21,153 nt of DNA from an uncultured Bacilli bacterium (GCA_910586195.1 CAJUHO010000019.1:1-21153), one strand, 5' to 3'; shown: positions 1-7,852, counted from the stretch's first letter. Translations and numbers: made by a program. Notes: generated by a model from the sequence alone, not told the origin.

Positions 1-559
1 TTACTTGTACGGCACTTACTACTATTTTTCCTTTAAATGTCTTCTCTTGTGCATCGTTTCCTGTGTTTCTATCTACCCATAACTTTAACTCATACTCTCG
101 CCTTTCTTCTGGGTCTATTTCGATATCTTTTATTAATACTAATCCATCTTTTAAAGATGCAGGACTACTCCACTCTTTTCCTTTCTCCCTCACTGCATAT
201 CTTATATACCTAGCATCTAACTCATCTTTACTCTTTCCTAGTTCTAATGATACATCATACTTTACTCTTAACTCTCCTGTATTTTCTACACTAAATCCAC
301 TGGCAGTATTCTGCATTCCTTCTTTATCACTTACTGGATATAGATTCTCTAGTTGTATCACATTCCCATCTTCATACCTTACTGCAAGTGTTCCTGCCAC
401 TATTTCTAATTCCTTTCTTCCCGATAGTGTTAGGCTTAGTAGCGCATAACTTCCTCCTATGATTGTAATTAAAACAAACACTCCTATTACACAAAAAATC
501 AGTAGTTTCTTATTATCCTTTGACAAGTCTTTGATCTTTTCTTTTACTTTTTCTATCAT
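1..559 (-). CDS. Membrane-anchored surface/secreted protein, TasA/camelysin-like (partial, 3' end outside window)
   Basis: The frame is open from ATG at 559 to the window edge: 186 codons, no stop, so the C-terminus is missing. Residues 1-17 are Lys-rich, followed by a hydrophobic segment (about 18-38) ending GGSYALLSLTLSG. The rest is a soluble beta-type domain with the pattern EIVAGTLAVRYEDG, then PVSDKEGMQ and ENTGELRVKYDVSLE. That combination (short basic start, one hydrophobic helix, GGSYA followed by an 'AGTL' strand, a 'PVSD.EG' turn and an 'ENTG' strand) resembles secreted proteins with SipW-type signal peptides (TasA/camelysin relatives). This is pattern recognition, not a search. 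The ribosome site is weak (AAGAGAAGAG, about 7 bases before ATG). A 25-bp palindrome lies about 80 bp upstream. The frame is intact and coding-like; the family assignment is tentative. Confidence 0.7.
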   Translation of the reverse strand, partial: MIEKVKEKIKDLSKDNKKLLIFCVIGVFVLITIIGGSYALLSLTLSGRKELEIVAGTLAVRYEDGNVIQLENLYPVSDKEGMQNTASGFSVENTGELRVKYDVSLELGKSKDELDARYIRYAVREKGKEWSSPASLKDGLVLIKDIEIDPEERREYELKLWVDRNTGNDAQEKTFKGKIVVSAVQV

Positions 560-639
560 ACTATCACTCTTCTCTTTTTCATTCTACTAATTCTTTTTAT
601 CACTTTTTATCGTTTTTTGTTTTTCTTCCTTTTCGAATT

Positions 640-664
640 ATCACAAAGGTAGATACTTTATGAT
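640..664. repeat. 25-bp palindrome, copy 1
   Basis: ATCACAAAG, a 7-base centre GTAGATA, then CTTTATGAT; one mismatch between the arms. The 19 bases at 645-663 recur exactly, in inverted orientation, at 924-942. It overlaps a possible -10 element of the minus-strand gene starting at 559, so it could be an operator. It could equally be one end of an invertible or small mobile segment. Confidence 0.7.
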
Positions 665-730
665 GGGAAAATATGAATACTTTTCTACTATCTACTATAG
701 TAAATATACAATAATTTTGTCATATTTTCA

Positions 731-929
731 ATGAAAAGAGCGAAATATAAGAGGAATATTTACTAATTTTTTTATAAGAGTTCATCTTTATTCGTCATCC
801 TAGTAGTCATATTATGGATATGGTATTTACTCTATTGCTAAATTCGACAATCATAATAAAATAGTCATCTCTCTTGTCATACTATTTTTATTTATTAGTA
901 CACAATGGCTAAACTTATCTTTCTCATAA
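731..929 (+). pseudogene. Possible decayed small membrane-protein gene
   Basis: From ATG at 731 the frame reads MKRAKYKRNIY, then TAA (764-766), then continues in the same frame with a strongly hydrophobic run (SLFVILVVILWIWYLLYC) to TAA at 839-841. In another frame the following stretch encodes NHNKIVISLVILFLFI and ends at TAA 927-929. A basic start plus two hydrophobic helices split by one stop and one frame change could be a broken two-helix membrane protein. The AT-rich sequence could also give such runs by chance, so this is a weak call. Confidence 0.22.
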
Positions 930-947
930 AGTATCTACCTTTATGAG
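923..947. repeat. 25-bp palindrome, copy 2
   Basis: Perfect dyad: CTCATAAAG, centre TATCTAC, CTTTATGAG. It shares 19 identical bases with the palindrome at 640-664 in inverted orientation. No T-run follows on either strand, so it does not look like an intrinsic terminator. A protein-binding dyad or recombination site is more likely. Confidence 0.7.
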
Positions 948-973
948 ACTCACTTTTCCCTACTCTACATACA

Positions 974-1010
974 AAAAACTGTAGAATTTTTTCCCTTTTC
1001 TACAGTTTTT
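974..1010. terminator. Bidirectional intrinsic terminator after mraY
   Basis: Arms AAAAACTGTAGAA (974-986) and TTCTACAGTTTTT (998-1010) pair perfectly over 13 bp around an 11-base loop, with T-rich tails on both strands. It lies 19 bp past the mraY stop, so it should end the minus-strand pbp-mraY transcript and block read-through into the left-edge gene. Confidence 0.88.
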
Positions 1011-1028
1011 ATTTAATATTAAATATAT

Positions 1029-2009
1029 CTATAACCATACACCAAAAATAATTCCACCCATAGCAAGTATTAAACCACCTACCCAAAATAATTTTACAAT
1101 ATCAGTCTCAGCCCATCCTAATTTTTCAAAATGATGATGTAGTGGTGTCATCAAAAACAACTTTCGATGTAAAACCTGTACCCAAAACACTTGAATAATA
1201 ACACTAAGGGTTTCAATCACAAATACGCCAGCCACTACGAGTAGTGTCAACTCTCGATGTGTTAAAATAGCAATCGTAGCCATTACTCCACCTAATGCTA
1301 AAGAACCCGTGTCCCCCATGAAAACTTTAGCAGGATGAGTATTATAAATTAAAAATCCAACTAAACTTCCAACCAAAATCAAGCAAAAAAGTCCTATATC
1401 CTCAAAGCCTACCATAAGGGAAATTAAACTGAACGCGATAAACGCAATAGCAGAAAGACCTCCTGCTAAACCATCTAATCCATCTGTTAAATTAACCGCA
1501 TTACTAGCGCCAACTAATACAAATAAAATAAATAATCCATACAGCCATCCCATTTCAAAATCAATTCCTAAGGTTCCTACGACCCAAGATGTTTGACCTC
1601 CACTTTTCATATAAATATAGAAAAATGCAATGGCAATTAACACTTGCATAAATAGCTTTTGATAAGTAGTTAACCCCTCATTATTCTTTTTACGTATAGA
1701 CAAAAAATCATCCAAAAAACCAATAATAGCATAACCAATAAATACAAGAAGAACAATTCCTAAATTAGAAGAGTAAGAAACCCTTTTTGTAATTAATAGT
1801 CCTAATGTAGTCACAACAGTTGGTACTATAAAAATGAGTCCTCCCATTGTTGGAGTTCCTGCCTTCTTACGATGACTTTCTCCTACAAAAATACTAATTG
1901 TTTGTCCAATTTTTAATTTTCTTAAAATTGGTACTAACATAAGACCTAATATAGCAGATGTCAAAAAACCAATCATAACAACAAATACAGCCTTCGTCAA
2001 AAGTAGCAT
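1029..2009 (-). CDS. mraY: Phospho-N-acetylmuramoyl-pentapeptide-transferase MraY
   Basis: Transfers phospho-MurNAc-pentapeptide from UDP-MurNAc-pentapeptide to undecaprenyl phosphate, making lipid I at the cytoplasmic membrane. Family signatures are clear: RKKAGTPTMGGL near the N-terminus, the aspartate pair in IGFLDDFLSI, NLTDGLDGLAGG, FMGDTGSLALGG, and the C-terminal histidine cluster TPLHHHFEKLGW, spread over about ten membrane helices. I place the start at ATG 2009. A GTG at 2018 would add three residues, but it lies inside the ribosome site GGAGTG that sits 8 bases before the ATG. The resulting 326 residues is normal for the family. The gene follows the PBP in the usual dcw-cluster order, but murD, ftsW and murG do not follow: a strong terminator closes the unit. 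Confidence 0.97.
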   Translation of the reverse strand: MLLLTKAVFVVMIGFLTSAILGLMLVPILRKLKIGQTISIFVGESHRKKAGTPTMGGLIFIVPTVVTTLGLLITKRVSYSSNLGIVLLVFIGYAIIGFLDDFLSIRKKNNEGLTTYQKLFMQVLIAIAFFYIYMKSGGQTSWVVGTLGIDFEMGWLYGLFILFVLVGASNAVNLTDGLDGLAGGLSAIAFIAFSLISLMVGFEDIGLFCLILVGSLVGFLIYNTHPAKVFMGDTGSLALGGVMATIAILTHRELTLLVVAGVFVIETLSVIIQVFWVQVLHRKLFLMTPLHHHFEKLGWAETDIVKLFWVGGLILAMGGIIFGVWL

Positions 2010-2096
2010 TATCTTCACTCCATTTCTTTCGTAAGTATTATATCACAAAAGTATAAATAATAGTCCAATTCCTACTTATATAGACAAAACTTTACA

Positions 2097-4001
2097 TCAA
2101 TTCAACAATAGACGAACTGTTCCACCATCCTCTAGCTTCTCTCCCGCCACAGGGGATTGCACTGTTACAATATCTCCACTACCTGAATATTCAACAGTAA
2201 AATTTTCCAATTTCTTTTTTGCACTTTTTACATCTAATCCAACCACATTAGGAACCTTATAAGTAATTTTATCATTCCACTCTAAATCTTTAGCCATTTC
2301 ACCTTCCTGCTTTTCTATTTTTAAAGCGCTAATAATATCAAGTAAAATTCTTCTTGCTACAGGAGTTGTCGTATAGCTAGAAAGCATTGCAGTATTTTTA
2401 GGATTATCAATAGCGATATATAATACAGCCTCTGGATCATTAGATGGAACAATTCCAACAAATGACATAATATAATTATTCACCAAATATTTTCCATCTT
2501 TTACCTTTTGAGCAGTTCCCGTCTTTCCACCAATTCTATACCCTTCAATATAAGCAGCCTTTCCTCCGCCTTTTGCAACAACACTTTCTAATGCACGTCT
2601 CATAATCTTAGAAGTTTTTTTACTAATCGTCTTTCGAACAACTTTCTTTTCTGTTTCTTGAATGACATTACCAGTTTCTTTTTCCATAATATTCTTCACA
2701 ACGTAAGGTTGATACAAATAGCCCCCATTCAAAACTGCAGATACCGCTGTTACCTGTTGAATTGGTGTTACACTAACTCCCTGCCCAAAGGCTGTTGTCG
2801 CAAGTTCAACATTACCTACCTGATCAAGGTTGAAAATAATTCCTTGCCCTTCCCCATTCAAATCAATTCCTGTCTTGGAACCAAATCCAAATAAATCTAA
2901 GTAAGAAAATAATTTCTCTTTTCCTAATAACTGACCCATTTTCACGAATCCTGGATTACAAGAATTCTGCAAAACCTGCAGAAAAGTCTGATGTCCATGT
3001 CCACCTGCTTTCCAACACTTTATTCTTGCTGCATCAACTTGTACAGATCCAGAATCAAAAAATTCATCGTTATCTAAATCAATAAGTCCCTCTTCAACAA
3101 CAGCAGAAGTAGTAATAATTTTAAAAGTAGAACCAGGTTCGTAAGAAGCCCAAATTGGTAGATTGCGACTTAACTCCTCTGTAGAATAATTCTGGTAATT
3201 ATTAGGATCAAAATTAGGACGACTACTCATTCCTAAAATTTCTCCTGTCTTAGGATTCATTACAACAGCAAGAGCCATTTCTGGAGAAAACATATCTACT
3301 ACATTATCTAATTCTCGTTCCAAAGACTTTTGAATATCAATATCAATAGTCAATTGAATATTAAGTCCATCCTGAGGTGCTACATAAATATCAGACAAAT
3401 TCAAGCGATTTCCTTTAGCATCTGAAAAATACTTAATAGCACCAGGCTCACCTGTTAAATATTTATCATACTCAAGCTCTAAACCCGAAAGTCCCTGATT
3501 ATCAATCCCAACATATCCAAGTACATGGGAAAGTAAGTTACCATATGGATAATAGCGTTTAGCCTCTTTAACTAAATAAACTCCGTCCAAATTTAAAGCG
3601 GAAATTTTATCAGCAATTTCATAAGATAGCCGTCTTCCCTCGGGATGTACTCTTTCAATAGAGGTTTGTTTGCTAACATGTGCATACATTTCTTTATATT
3701 CTACTTTTAAAATATCAGCCAATTTTTTTGCTACATCTTTCTTATCCTTGATTTGATTAGGAATTAAAACTAAACTAGTCGTTGTTAAATTATCAGCAAG
3801 AACAACCCCATTTCTATCCAATATAAGACCACGACTTGCTTCAACTGGCAAATCCCTGCTCCACAAGTCCTTCGCTAAATTAGATAATTTCTTATAATCA
3901 AATACCTGAATATAAAAAACTTTAAAAACAACAAGAAAAAATAACAAAACAAAAATCAAAAATAAAACGCGAATCTTTGTATCAATCTTTTTTAAGAACA
4001 T
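2097..4001 (-). CDS. Class B penicillin-binding protein with C-terminal PASTA domain (FtsI/SpoVD type)
   Basis: Septal or elongation D,D-transpeptidase cross-linking peptidoglycan outside the membrane. A single N-terminal anchor helix (about 12-32) is followed by the PBP-dimer/pedestal region (about 50-210, including SRGLILDRNG) and a transpeptidase domain with all three motifs: STFK with Ser291 as the acylated nucleophile, SCN at 347-349, and KTG at 493-495. One PASTA domain occupies about 578-634 (VPNVVGLDVKSAKKKL). The 634-residue length and single PASTA repeat fit B. subtilis SpoVD/PbpB-like proteins, and position directly before mraY supports a dcw-cluster enzyme. I cannot tell a division-specific from a sporulation-specific paralogue. 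The start is ATG 4001 with AGGTGA upstream; the stop is TGA. No ftsL or rsmH precedes it. Confidence 0.95.
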   Translation of the reverse strand: MFLKKIDTKIRVLFLIFVLLFFLVVFKVFYIQVFDYKKLSNLAKDLWSRDLPVEASRGLILDRNGVVLADNLTTTSLVLIPNQIKDKKDVAKKLADILKVEYKEMYAHVSKQTSIERVHPEGRRLSYEIADKISALNLDGVYLVKEAKRYYPYGNLLSHVLGYVGIDNQGLSGLELEYDKYLTGEPGAIKYFSDAKGNRLNLSDIYVAPQDGLNIQLTIDIDIQKSLERELDNVVDMFSPEMALAVVMNPKTGEILGMSSRPNFDPNNYQNYSTEELSRNLPIWASYEPGSTFKIITTSAVVEEGLIDLDNDEFFDSGSVQVDAARIKCWKAGGHGHQTFLQVLQNSCNPGFVKMGQLLGKEKLFSYLDLFGFGSKTGIDLNGEGQGIIFNLDQVGNVELATTAFGQGVSVTPIQQVTAVSAVLNGGYLYQPYVVKNIMEKETGNVIQETEKKVVRKTISKKTSKIMRRALESVVAKGGGKAAYIEGYRIGGKTGTAQKVKDGKYLVNNYIMSFVGIVPSNDPEAVLYIAIDNPKNTAMLSSYTTTPVARRILLDIISALKIEKQEGEMAKDLEWNDKITYKVPNVVGLDVKSAKKKLENFTVEYSGSGDIVTVQSPVAGEKLEDGGTVRLLLN

Positions 4002-4018
4002 AAAATCACCTAAACTAC

Positions 4019-4047
4019 CTTATGAAAAAAAAATAAAAACATGTCCA
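4019..4047 (-). promoter_or_regulatory. Candidate promoter for pbp-mraY
   Basis: TGGACA (4042-4047), a 17-base spacer and CATAAG (4019-4024) on the minus strand, ending 17 bases before the PBP start. The -10 is weak and the leader would be very short. Confidence 0.35.
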
Positions 4048-4059
4048 CTTATTAAACAT

Positions 4060-4089
4060 TTGCATAAACACACTTTCATTTCATATATT
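4060..4089 (+). promoter_or_regulatory. Candidate promoter for the GDPD-like gene
   Basis: TTGCAT (4060-4065), an 18-base spacer and TATATT (4084-4089), just upstream of AGGTGA and ATG at 4105. It is divergent from the pbp promoter. Confidence 0.35.
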
Positions 4090-4104
4090 AAATTAGGTGA
4101 TACT

Positions 4105-4827
4105 ATGAAAATTTTTTCCATCAGAAATAACAGCTACAATAACTATAATTTTGTATCAAAAGCCTATCATGATACAAAAATAGAAGGGATTTTACTCGAT
4201 GTAGTAATGACCAGGGATAATCAAATTATTATTTTTCCAGAAGAAACAAATGCTAATATCGTTTTAAAAGATATTCAAAGTCAAACATTAAAAGAAATTA
4301 AAAATTCTGAAATAGAACCATTAGAAACTTATTTAAATCTTCTTACCAACTTTAATAAAAGAATCATATTAAATATTATTCCACTTAACCAGCCAATTAC
4401 CACTGATTATAATGCAGAAATTCTCTATCAACAAAACTTATTTTATATTACACAAATCATAAATATTATAAAGCGTTATCCAAATCATAATATTAACTTA
4501 ATGTCAACAAACTTAAGTCTACTTACTATGCTACAAAAGGAAGCAAAAGACTATCAATTGGCCTGGTACATTTTAACAAATAACACCAATTATATAGATC
4601 TTAATATTTACATTTTTAATAGTGCCATGCTAAATGATGCTATTCTTGCACAGCAGTTAGACAATCAAAAAGAAATCATGGTTTATGTGTTAAATAGTAA
4701 TTGTATTAATAATGTTCTAAATTTCTTTAAAGATAAAGATAAAAATCCAATAAAAAAACGAATATTTAACGAAATATCCGTTATTACATATTATCCTGAT
4801 ATATTTATAAATACTTATTACTCATAA
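4105..4827 (+). CDS. Glycerophosphodiester phosphodiesterase-like protein lacking catalytic residues
   Basis: The sequence follows the beginning of a GDPD TIM barrel: an opening strand, then EGILLDVVMTRDNQIIIFPEE, which lines up with the family pattern IELDVxxTKDGxxVVxHD, then RIILNIIPL in place of the usual LNIEIK-type strand. The expected catalytic residues are gone. The opening His-Arg-Gly is Ile-Arg-Asn (6-8), the metal-binding Glu of ELD is Leu31, the HD motif is Phe-Pro (44-45), and the Glu of the third strand is Pro. At 240 residues it is about family size, so it is a full-length but probably inactive fold. I choose ATG 4105, with AGGTGA 4 bases upstream, over ATG 4060, which has no such site. 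It is convergent with divIVA (3 bp apart) and divergent from pbp. A binding or regulatory role is guesswork. Confidence 0.6.
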   Translation: MKIFSIRNNSYNNYNFVSKAYHDTKIEGILLDVVMTRDNQIIIFPEETNANIVLKDIQSQTLKEIKNSEIEPLETYLNLLTNFNKRIILNIIPLNQPITTDYNAEILYQQNLFYITQIINIIKRYPNHNINLMSTNLSLLTMLQKEAKDYQLAWYILTNNTNYIDLNIYIFNSAMLNDAILAQQLDNQKEIMVYVLNSNCINNVLNFFKDKDKNPIKKRIFNEISVITYYPDIFINTYYS

Positions 4828-4830
4828 AAG

Positions 4831-5265
4831 CTATCCATCTAATTCCAATACTTCTATTTCTTCAACAACGGCCATCTGTTGTTCCATAATAAGTTTTAGT
4901 TTTCGTTTAAAAATTTTAATATTGTTTTCCAAATTTTGTCTAGTTATCTCAATCTTTTCAGCCTTCAAAAGTGCCTCGTTAACAATACGATCTGCATTAT
5001 TTTTGGCATTATCAATAATCATAGTCGCCTCTTCTCGAGCTAAATGCTTAATATCATTTCCTGTCATCTCAGCACTTGCAATAGCTTGCTTCAGTGAATC
5101 CTCTATGCTCTGATAATGTTCTAATTCTTTCTTTAGATTATCAATTTCTCTTGATTGAGATTGATATTTTTTAATAATGCCCTCTGTTTGAACAATAACA
5201 TCATTAATAAATCGATTCACTTCTTTGCGATTATATCCATTTGGTTCGTAATTAAATTTTTCCAT
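4831..5265 (-). CDS. divIVA: DivIVA-domain cell-division/pole protein
   Basis: Curvature-sensing coiled-coil protein that gathers at division septa and poles and organises division or wall proteins. The N-terminal signature is present: Phe4, then GYNRKEVNRFINDV (residues 10-23), matching the family's GYDxxEVDxFL membrane-binding segment. A continuous heptad-rich coiled coil follows (about 30-135), with the typical AREEATMIIDNAKNNADRIV stretch. At 144 residues it is close to the family norm. The start is ATG 5265, with GAGGTG 6 bases upstream. It lies 25 bp after sepF and is probably co-transcribed; ylmG and ylmH, often between sepF and divIVA, are missing. A GpsB-like paralogue is possible but the length and coiled coil favour DivIVA. 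Confidence 0.9.
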   Translation of the reverse strand: MEKFNYEPNGYNRKEVNRFINDVIVQTEGIIKKYQSQSREIDNLKKELEHYQSIEDSLKQAIASAEMTGNDIKHLAREEATMIIDNAKNNADRIVNEALLKAEKIEITRQNLENNIKIFKRKLKLIMEQQMAVVEEIEVLELDG

Positions 5266-5290
5266 ATAATCACCTCAGATATTAAAAAGC

Positions 5291-5722
5291 CTACCAGTTA
5301 AAATCATCATCCTCTTTTTCTTTTTTGCTACGACTATTCTTTACAGAAGGCTCTTTATCATCACTAATCTTTCCTTCTACATTAATATTGTTAGGTGTGC
5401 AAAGGAAAATACCACCACCTAATTTTTGTAAGTCACCACCAATTGCATATAAAGTACCACTAAGAAAGTCTACAATGCGTTTACCTTGATCGGGTGTAAC
5501 TCTTTTCAAATTAACAACAACAGCATTTCTTGCTTTTAAATAATCAGAAATTTGCTGAGATTCAGAATAAGCACGAGGCTCTAATAACATCATTTTAGAA
5601 CCAGCCATACCATTTTCATCATGATACTCTTCTCTTGTCGTAGAATAAAACTCTTCTTCTACAATATCTTCACTCATATCTTCTTCTGGTCCAAACAATC
5701 CTTTTAATTTATTTAATGCCAT
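5291..5722 (-). CDS. sepF: Cell division protein SepF
   Basis: FtsZ-binding, membrane-associated protein that helps anchor and bundle the Z ring. The N-terminus MALNKLKGLFG is the expected amphipathic membrane helix. An acidic linker follows (about 13-40), then the SepF core (about 45-125) with LLEPRAYSESQQISDYLKAR, AVVVNLKRVTPDQGKRIVDFLSG and the glycine-rich GGGIFLCTP. The last residues are a charged Lys/Asp tail. The start is ATG 5722, 5 bases after GGAGGAG; a TTG at 5740 upstream overlaps that ribosome site and is rejected. This gives 143 residues, normal for the family. It is followed closely by divIVA. FtsZ itself is not in the window. Confidence 0.93.
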   Translation of the reverse strand: MALNKLKGLFGPEEDMSEDIVEEEFYSTTREEYHDENGMAGSKMMLLEPRAYSESQQISDYLKARNAVVVNLKRVTPDQGKRIVDFLSGTLYAIGGDLQKLGGGIFLCTPNNINVEGKISDDKEPSVKNSRSKKEKEDDDFNW

Positions 5723-5770
5723 CTTTTCTCCTCCAATCAAGTTTCTTTAAGTCTACTCTATCTATTTATC

Positions 5771-5776
5771 ATTGTA
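5771..5776 (-). promoter_or_regulatory. Possible -10 element for sepF-divIVA
   Basis: TACAAT on the minus strand about 49 bases before the sepF start, in the only gap (99 bp) between the ATPase gene and sepF. No good -35 is visible at the right distance. Confidence 0.25.
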
Positions 5777-5821
5777 ACATACTTTTTATATTTATAAAAG
5801 TATATTTTTTAAAATATAAAA

Positions 5822-7672
5822 TTAAATTGGGCTTTCCATGTTTTCCACCCTTTCAATTGGGACAATTTTCTCTTGTAATACACTAGGAGTTACTTGCTGT
5901 TGAGTATAATGATACCAAAGTTGATTAACATCAACATTATTACTTAAAGGTGTAGGATTAGGTTTTTCCACATACATAAAAACTGGTACTTTAAAGGCAC
6001 TACCAAAGGCTACACAATTTCCTGGTTTTAAACTCTTTAACTGTACAATAACCTCTTGTGACACATTTGGAACCATATTCTTAATATAGTCTAAATCTTT
6101 AGGATGCAGAGTTCTTAAAATAATAAAATTAGAACACTGAGAAATCGCTGTATCAGAAAGTTCCGAAGGACGCTGTGTAATTAGCCCTAAAATGATTCCA
6201 TATTTACGACCTTCTTTTGTAATACGATCAAAGATATTATAACCTAAAATCTCGGTATCTGTATCCTTCTGAACATAGCGATGTGCTTCTTCAATAACAA
6301 TATGAAATGGCATACTACCACGTGTAGGATTTTCTACCGCCATATTAAATAACAATTTAGAAAGAATTTTAGTCATTACTTTAGCCAAACGATCATCCAC
6401 ATAGTTAATATTAAAGTTCACTATTTGACACTTACTGTTACTAAAGGGATCTGTTAATAATTTTTGGATATAGGCTGTCCTACTTATATACTCAGGATAA
6501 TCAAAATAGGCTCTTTCTTCCCCATTTGCCAAACTATGAAGACGGACACTTAAAACATTTGCATAATCAAAAACTTTATCACTTTTTAATATTCCTTCAG
6601 AAATAAGTGCAAACTCCATAGCCTGTTCTAAATCATTAAGAGTATAATAGACTGCTTGTTCAGGCGCTGTTCCTAATGCCAAGTTATCATCAATGAATCC
6701 TTTCACAAAGTCAACAATCAATTCCATTTCTTGCATTTTTCCCATTTTATCGATTAATAGACATTGTTTAAAGGTACGTACATAACCTGGCTGTGCAATC
6801 GTAGCCTCTAAATTTAACTCTTCTGTATTAAATTTAGTAAGGACCGCCACTACTTGATCACGGATTTTAGTAGCTTCATGCCCACTAAGTAATATATCTT
6901 CTAAAGCTCGTGCAATGATATCGTTTTTATGCTTAATAACATCAGGAGAATTACCTGTTAGTATTGGAACAAGTTTTAAAGTCTTTTCAATAATAGGCAA
7001 TTGATTTGGTGTTGTAACATCTAAAAGTAGTGCTAAATCGTCAACATCCAATAACCAAACAGGAATTTTAATAACTTCAGTATCTGAAAAATGAGTATTA
7101 GTAGTATATGTTTTATAGTGAATAAGTGAATTAGCTTTATTTAAATCTTTAAAAGCATTGGTATATTCTCCGTAAGCATCAAATATAAAAATATTAGCAC
7201 CAATGGGAGCATCTGTTCTAGATAAAAATAATTTTTGCATAATACTAGATACTGTAAAACTCTTACCTGCTCCACTATTTCCAAGAATCGCAAAATGATT
7301 ACTAAAAAAGTCATTTACAGACACATTAATCTTATAATTTTTATAAACGTTAGAAAATCCAAAAAAAGTATAACCATCTACCGTTTGTTGCCTTCCTAAA
7401 AAAGTTTCTAACTCATCCATTCTAACCATTCTGACAAGAGATTTAAAAGAAGGTTTGGATGATACTCCTGGAGTAAAATTATGTTCTTTCAACTCTCCTA
7501 CAATACTAACAAACATTTTAGATTGATTTATATTGACTATTTCTCCAATAATTTTCTCATTACCATTTTCAAAAACAACATGTAAATTAACCAAATTAGG
7601 TTGCTGATTAATATCAATAGAAAGTTCTACGATAACACTGTTTTCCAATATTTCAATGATTTTTCCTAACAT
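5822..7672 (-). CDS. herA: HerA/FtsK-fold ATPase (DUF87-type) DNA translocase
   Basis: A hexameric HerA-type ATPase thought to move along double-stranded DNA in end processing. The N-terminal about 110 residues form a beta-rich HAS-barrel-like domain. Then come Walker A GNSGAGKS (131-138) and the DAYGEYT region. Walker B is FHIVIEEAHRYV (456-467) with paired glutamates at 461-462. KEGRKYGIILGLITQRPSEL follows, with the QRPS arginine typical of HerA, and then the FIILRTLHP strand. At 616 residues it matches bacterial HerA-like proteins. The start is ATG 7672 after GAGGGTG. Its usual partner, the NurA nuclease, is not in the window, so the role here is open: DNA repair, anti-phage defence and chromosome handling are all reported for relatives. 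It has its own promoter and is followed by sepF. Confidence 0.88.
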   Translation of the reverse strand: MLGKIIEILENSVIVELSIDINQQPNLVNLHVVFENGNEKIIGEIVNINQSKMFVSIVGELKEHNFTPGVSSKPSFKSLVRMVRMDELETFLGRQQTVDGYTFFGFSNVYKNYKINVSVNDFFSNHFAILGNSGAGKSFTVSSIMQKLFLSRTDAPIGANIFIFDAYGEYTNAFKDLNKANSLIHYKTYTTNTHFSDTEVIKIPVWLLDVDDLALLLDVTTPNQLPIIEKTLKLVPILTGNSPDVIKHKNDIIARALEDILLSGHEATKIRDQVVAVLTKFNTEELNLEATIAQPGYVRTFKQCLLIDKMGKMQEMELIVDFVKGFIDDNLALGTAPEQAVYYTLNDLEQAMEFALISEGILKSDKVFDYANVLSVRLHSLANGEERAYFDYPEYISRTAYIQKLLTDPFSNSKCQIVNFNINYVDDRLAKVMTKILSKLLFNMAVENPTRGSMPFHIVIEEAHRYVQKDTDTEILGYNIFDRITKEGRKYGIILGLITQRPSELSDTAISQCSNFIILRTLHPKDLDYIKNMVPNVSQEVIVQLKSLKPGNCVAFGSAFKVPVFMYVEKPNPTPLSNNVDVNQLWYHYTQQQVTPSVLQEKIVPIERVENMESPI

Positions 7673-7696
7673 GAAAACACCCTCTTATTCTAGTCT

Positions 7697-7725
7697 ATTA
7701 TAACACATGACCGAATTTATATCCA
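7697..7725 (-). promoter_or_regulatory. Promoter of the HerA-type ATPase gene
   Basis: TGGATA (7720-7725), a 17-base spacer ending in TGT, and a perfect TATAAT (7697-7702) on the minus strand, 25 bases before the start codon. The TG one base before the -10 makes it an extended -10 promoter. Confidence 0.7.
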
Positions 7726-7852
7726 CTTAAAAAAATAGGATTTTTTAAATACACTTTTTTCATATTAGAAAATATATTAATTAATTTTTTAAAAAATCAT
7801 ACTATTTTTATGATTAAAACAAATAAAACCTTGAATTTAATCACAAAAAGCA

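Larger units (their letters stand above)
560..1028. other. Gene-poor AT-rich intergenic region
   Basis: Between the surface-protein gene and the mraY stop there is no convincing intact gene. It holds two related 25-bp palindromes (640-664 and 923-947), a broken hydrophobic frame on the plus strand (731-929) and a bidirectional terminator (974-1010). On the minus strand a TGTGATAAT extended -10-like sequence (about 638-646) overlaps the left palindrome and could start transcription of the left-edge gene. A direct repeat of GATAAAAAG (minus strand) lies at about 600-618. Confidence 0.6.

Noticed and set aside
63..449. Plus-strand open frame of 128 codons
   Set aside because: It is the antisense shadow of the partial surface-protein gene; its Ser/Phe/Leu-rich product has no coding character and no ribosome site.
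2658..2894. Plus-strand frame inside the PBP gene
   Set aside because: Antisense to a clear, motif-complete PBP; no ribosome site.
4922..5113. Plus-strand frame inside divIVA
   Set aside because: Antisense shadow of the DivIVA coiled-coil region.
5779..5810. Hairpin with a T-run on the plus strand between the HerA-type gene and sepF
   Set aside because: It is oriented as a plus-strand terminator, but no plus-strand gene lies upstream; on the minus strand no T-run follows.
7795..7815. AATCATA/TATGATT dyad upstream of the tRNA promoter
   Set aside because: Only 7 bp of AT-rich stem in an AT-rich gap; not distinguishable from chance.
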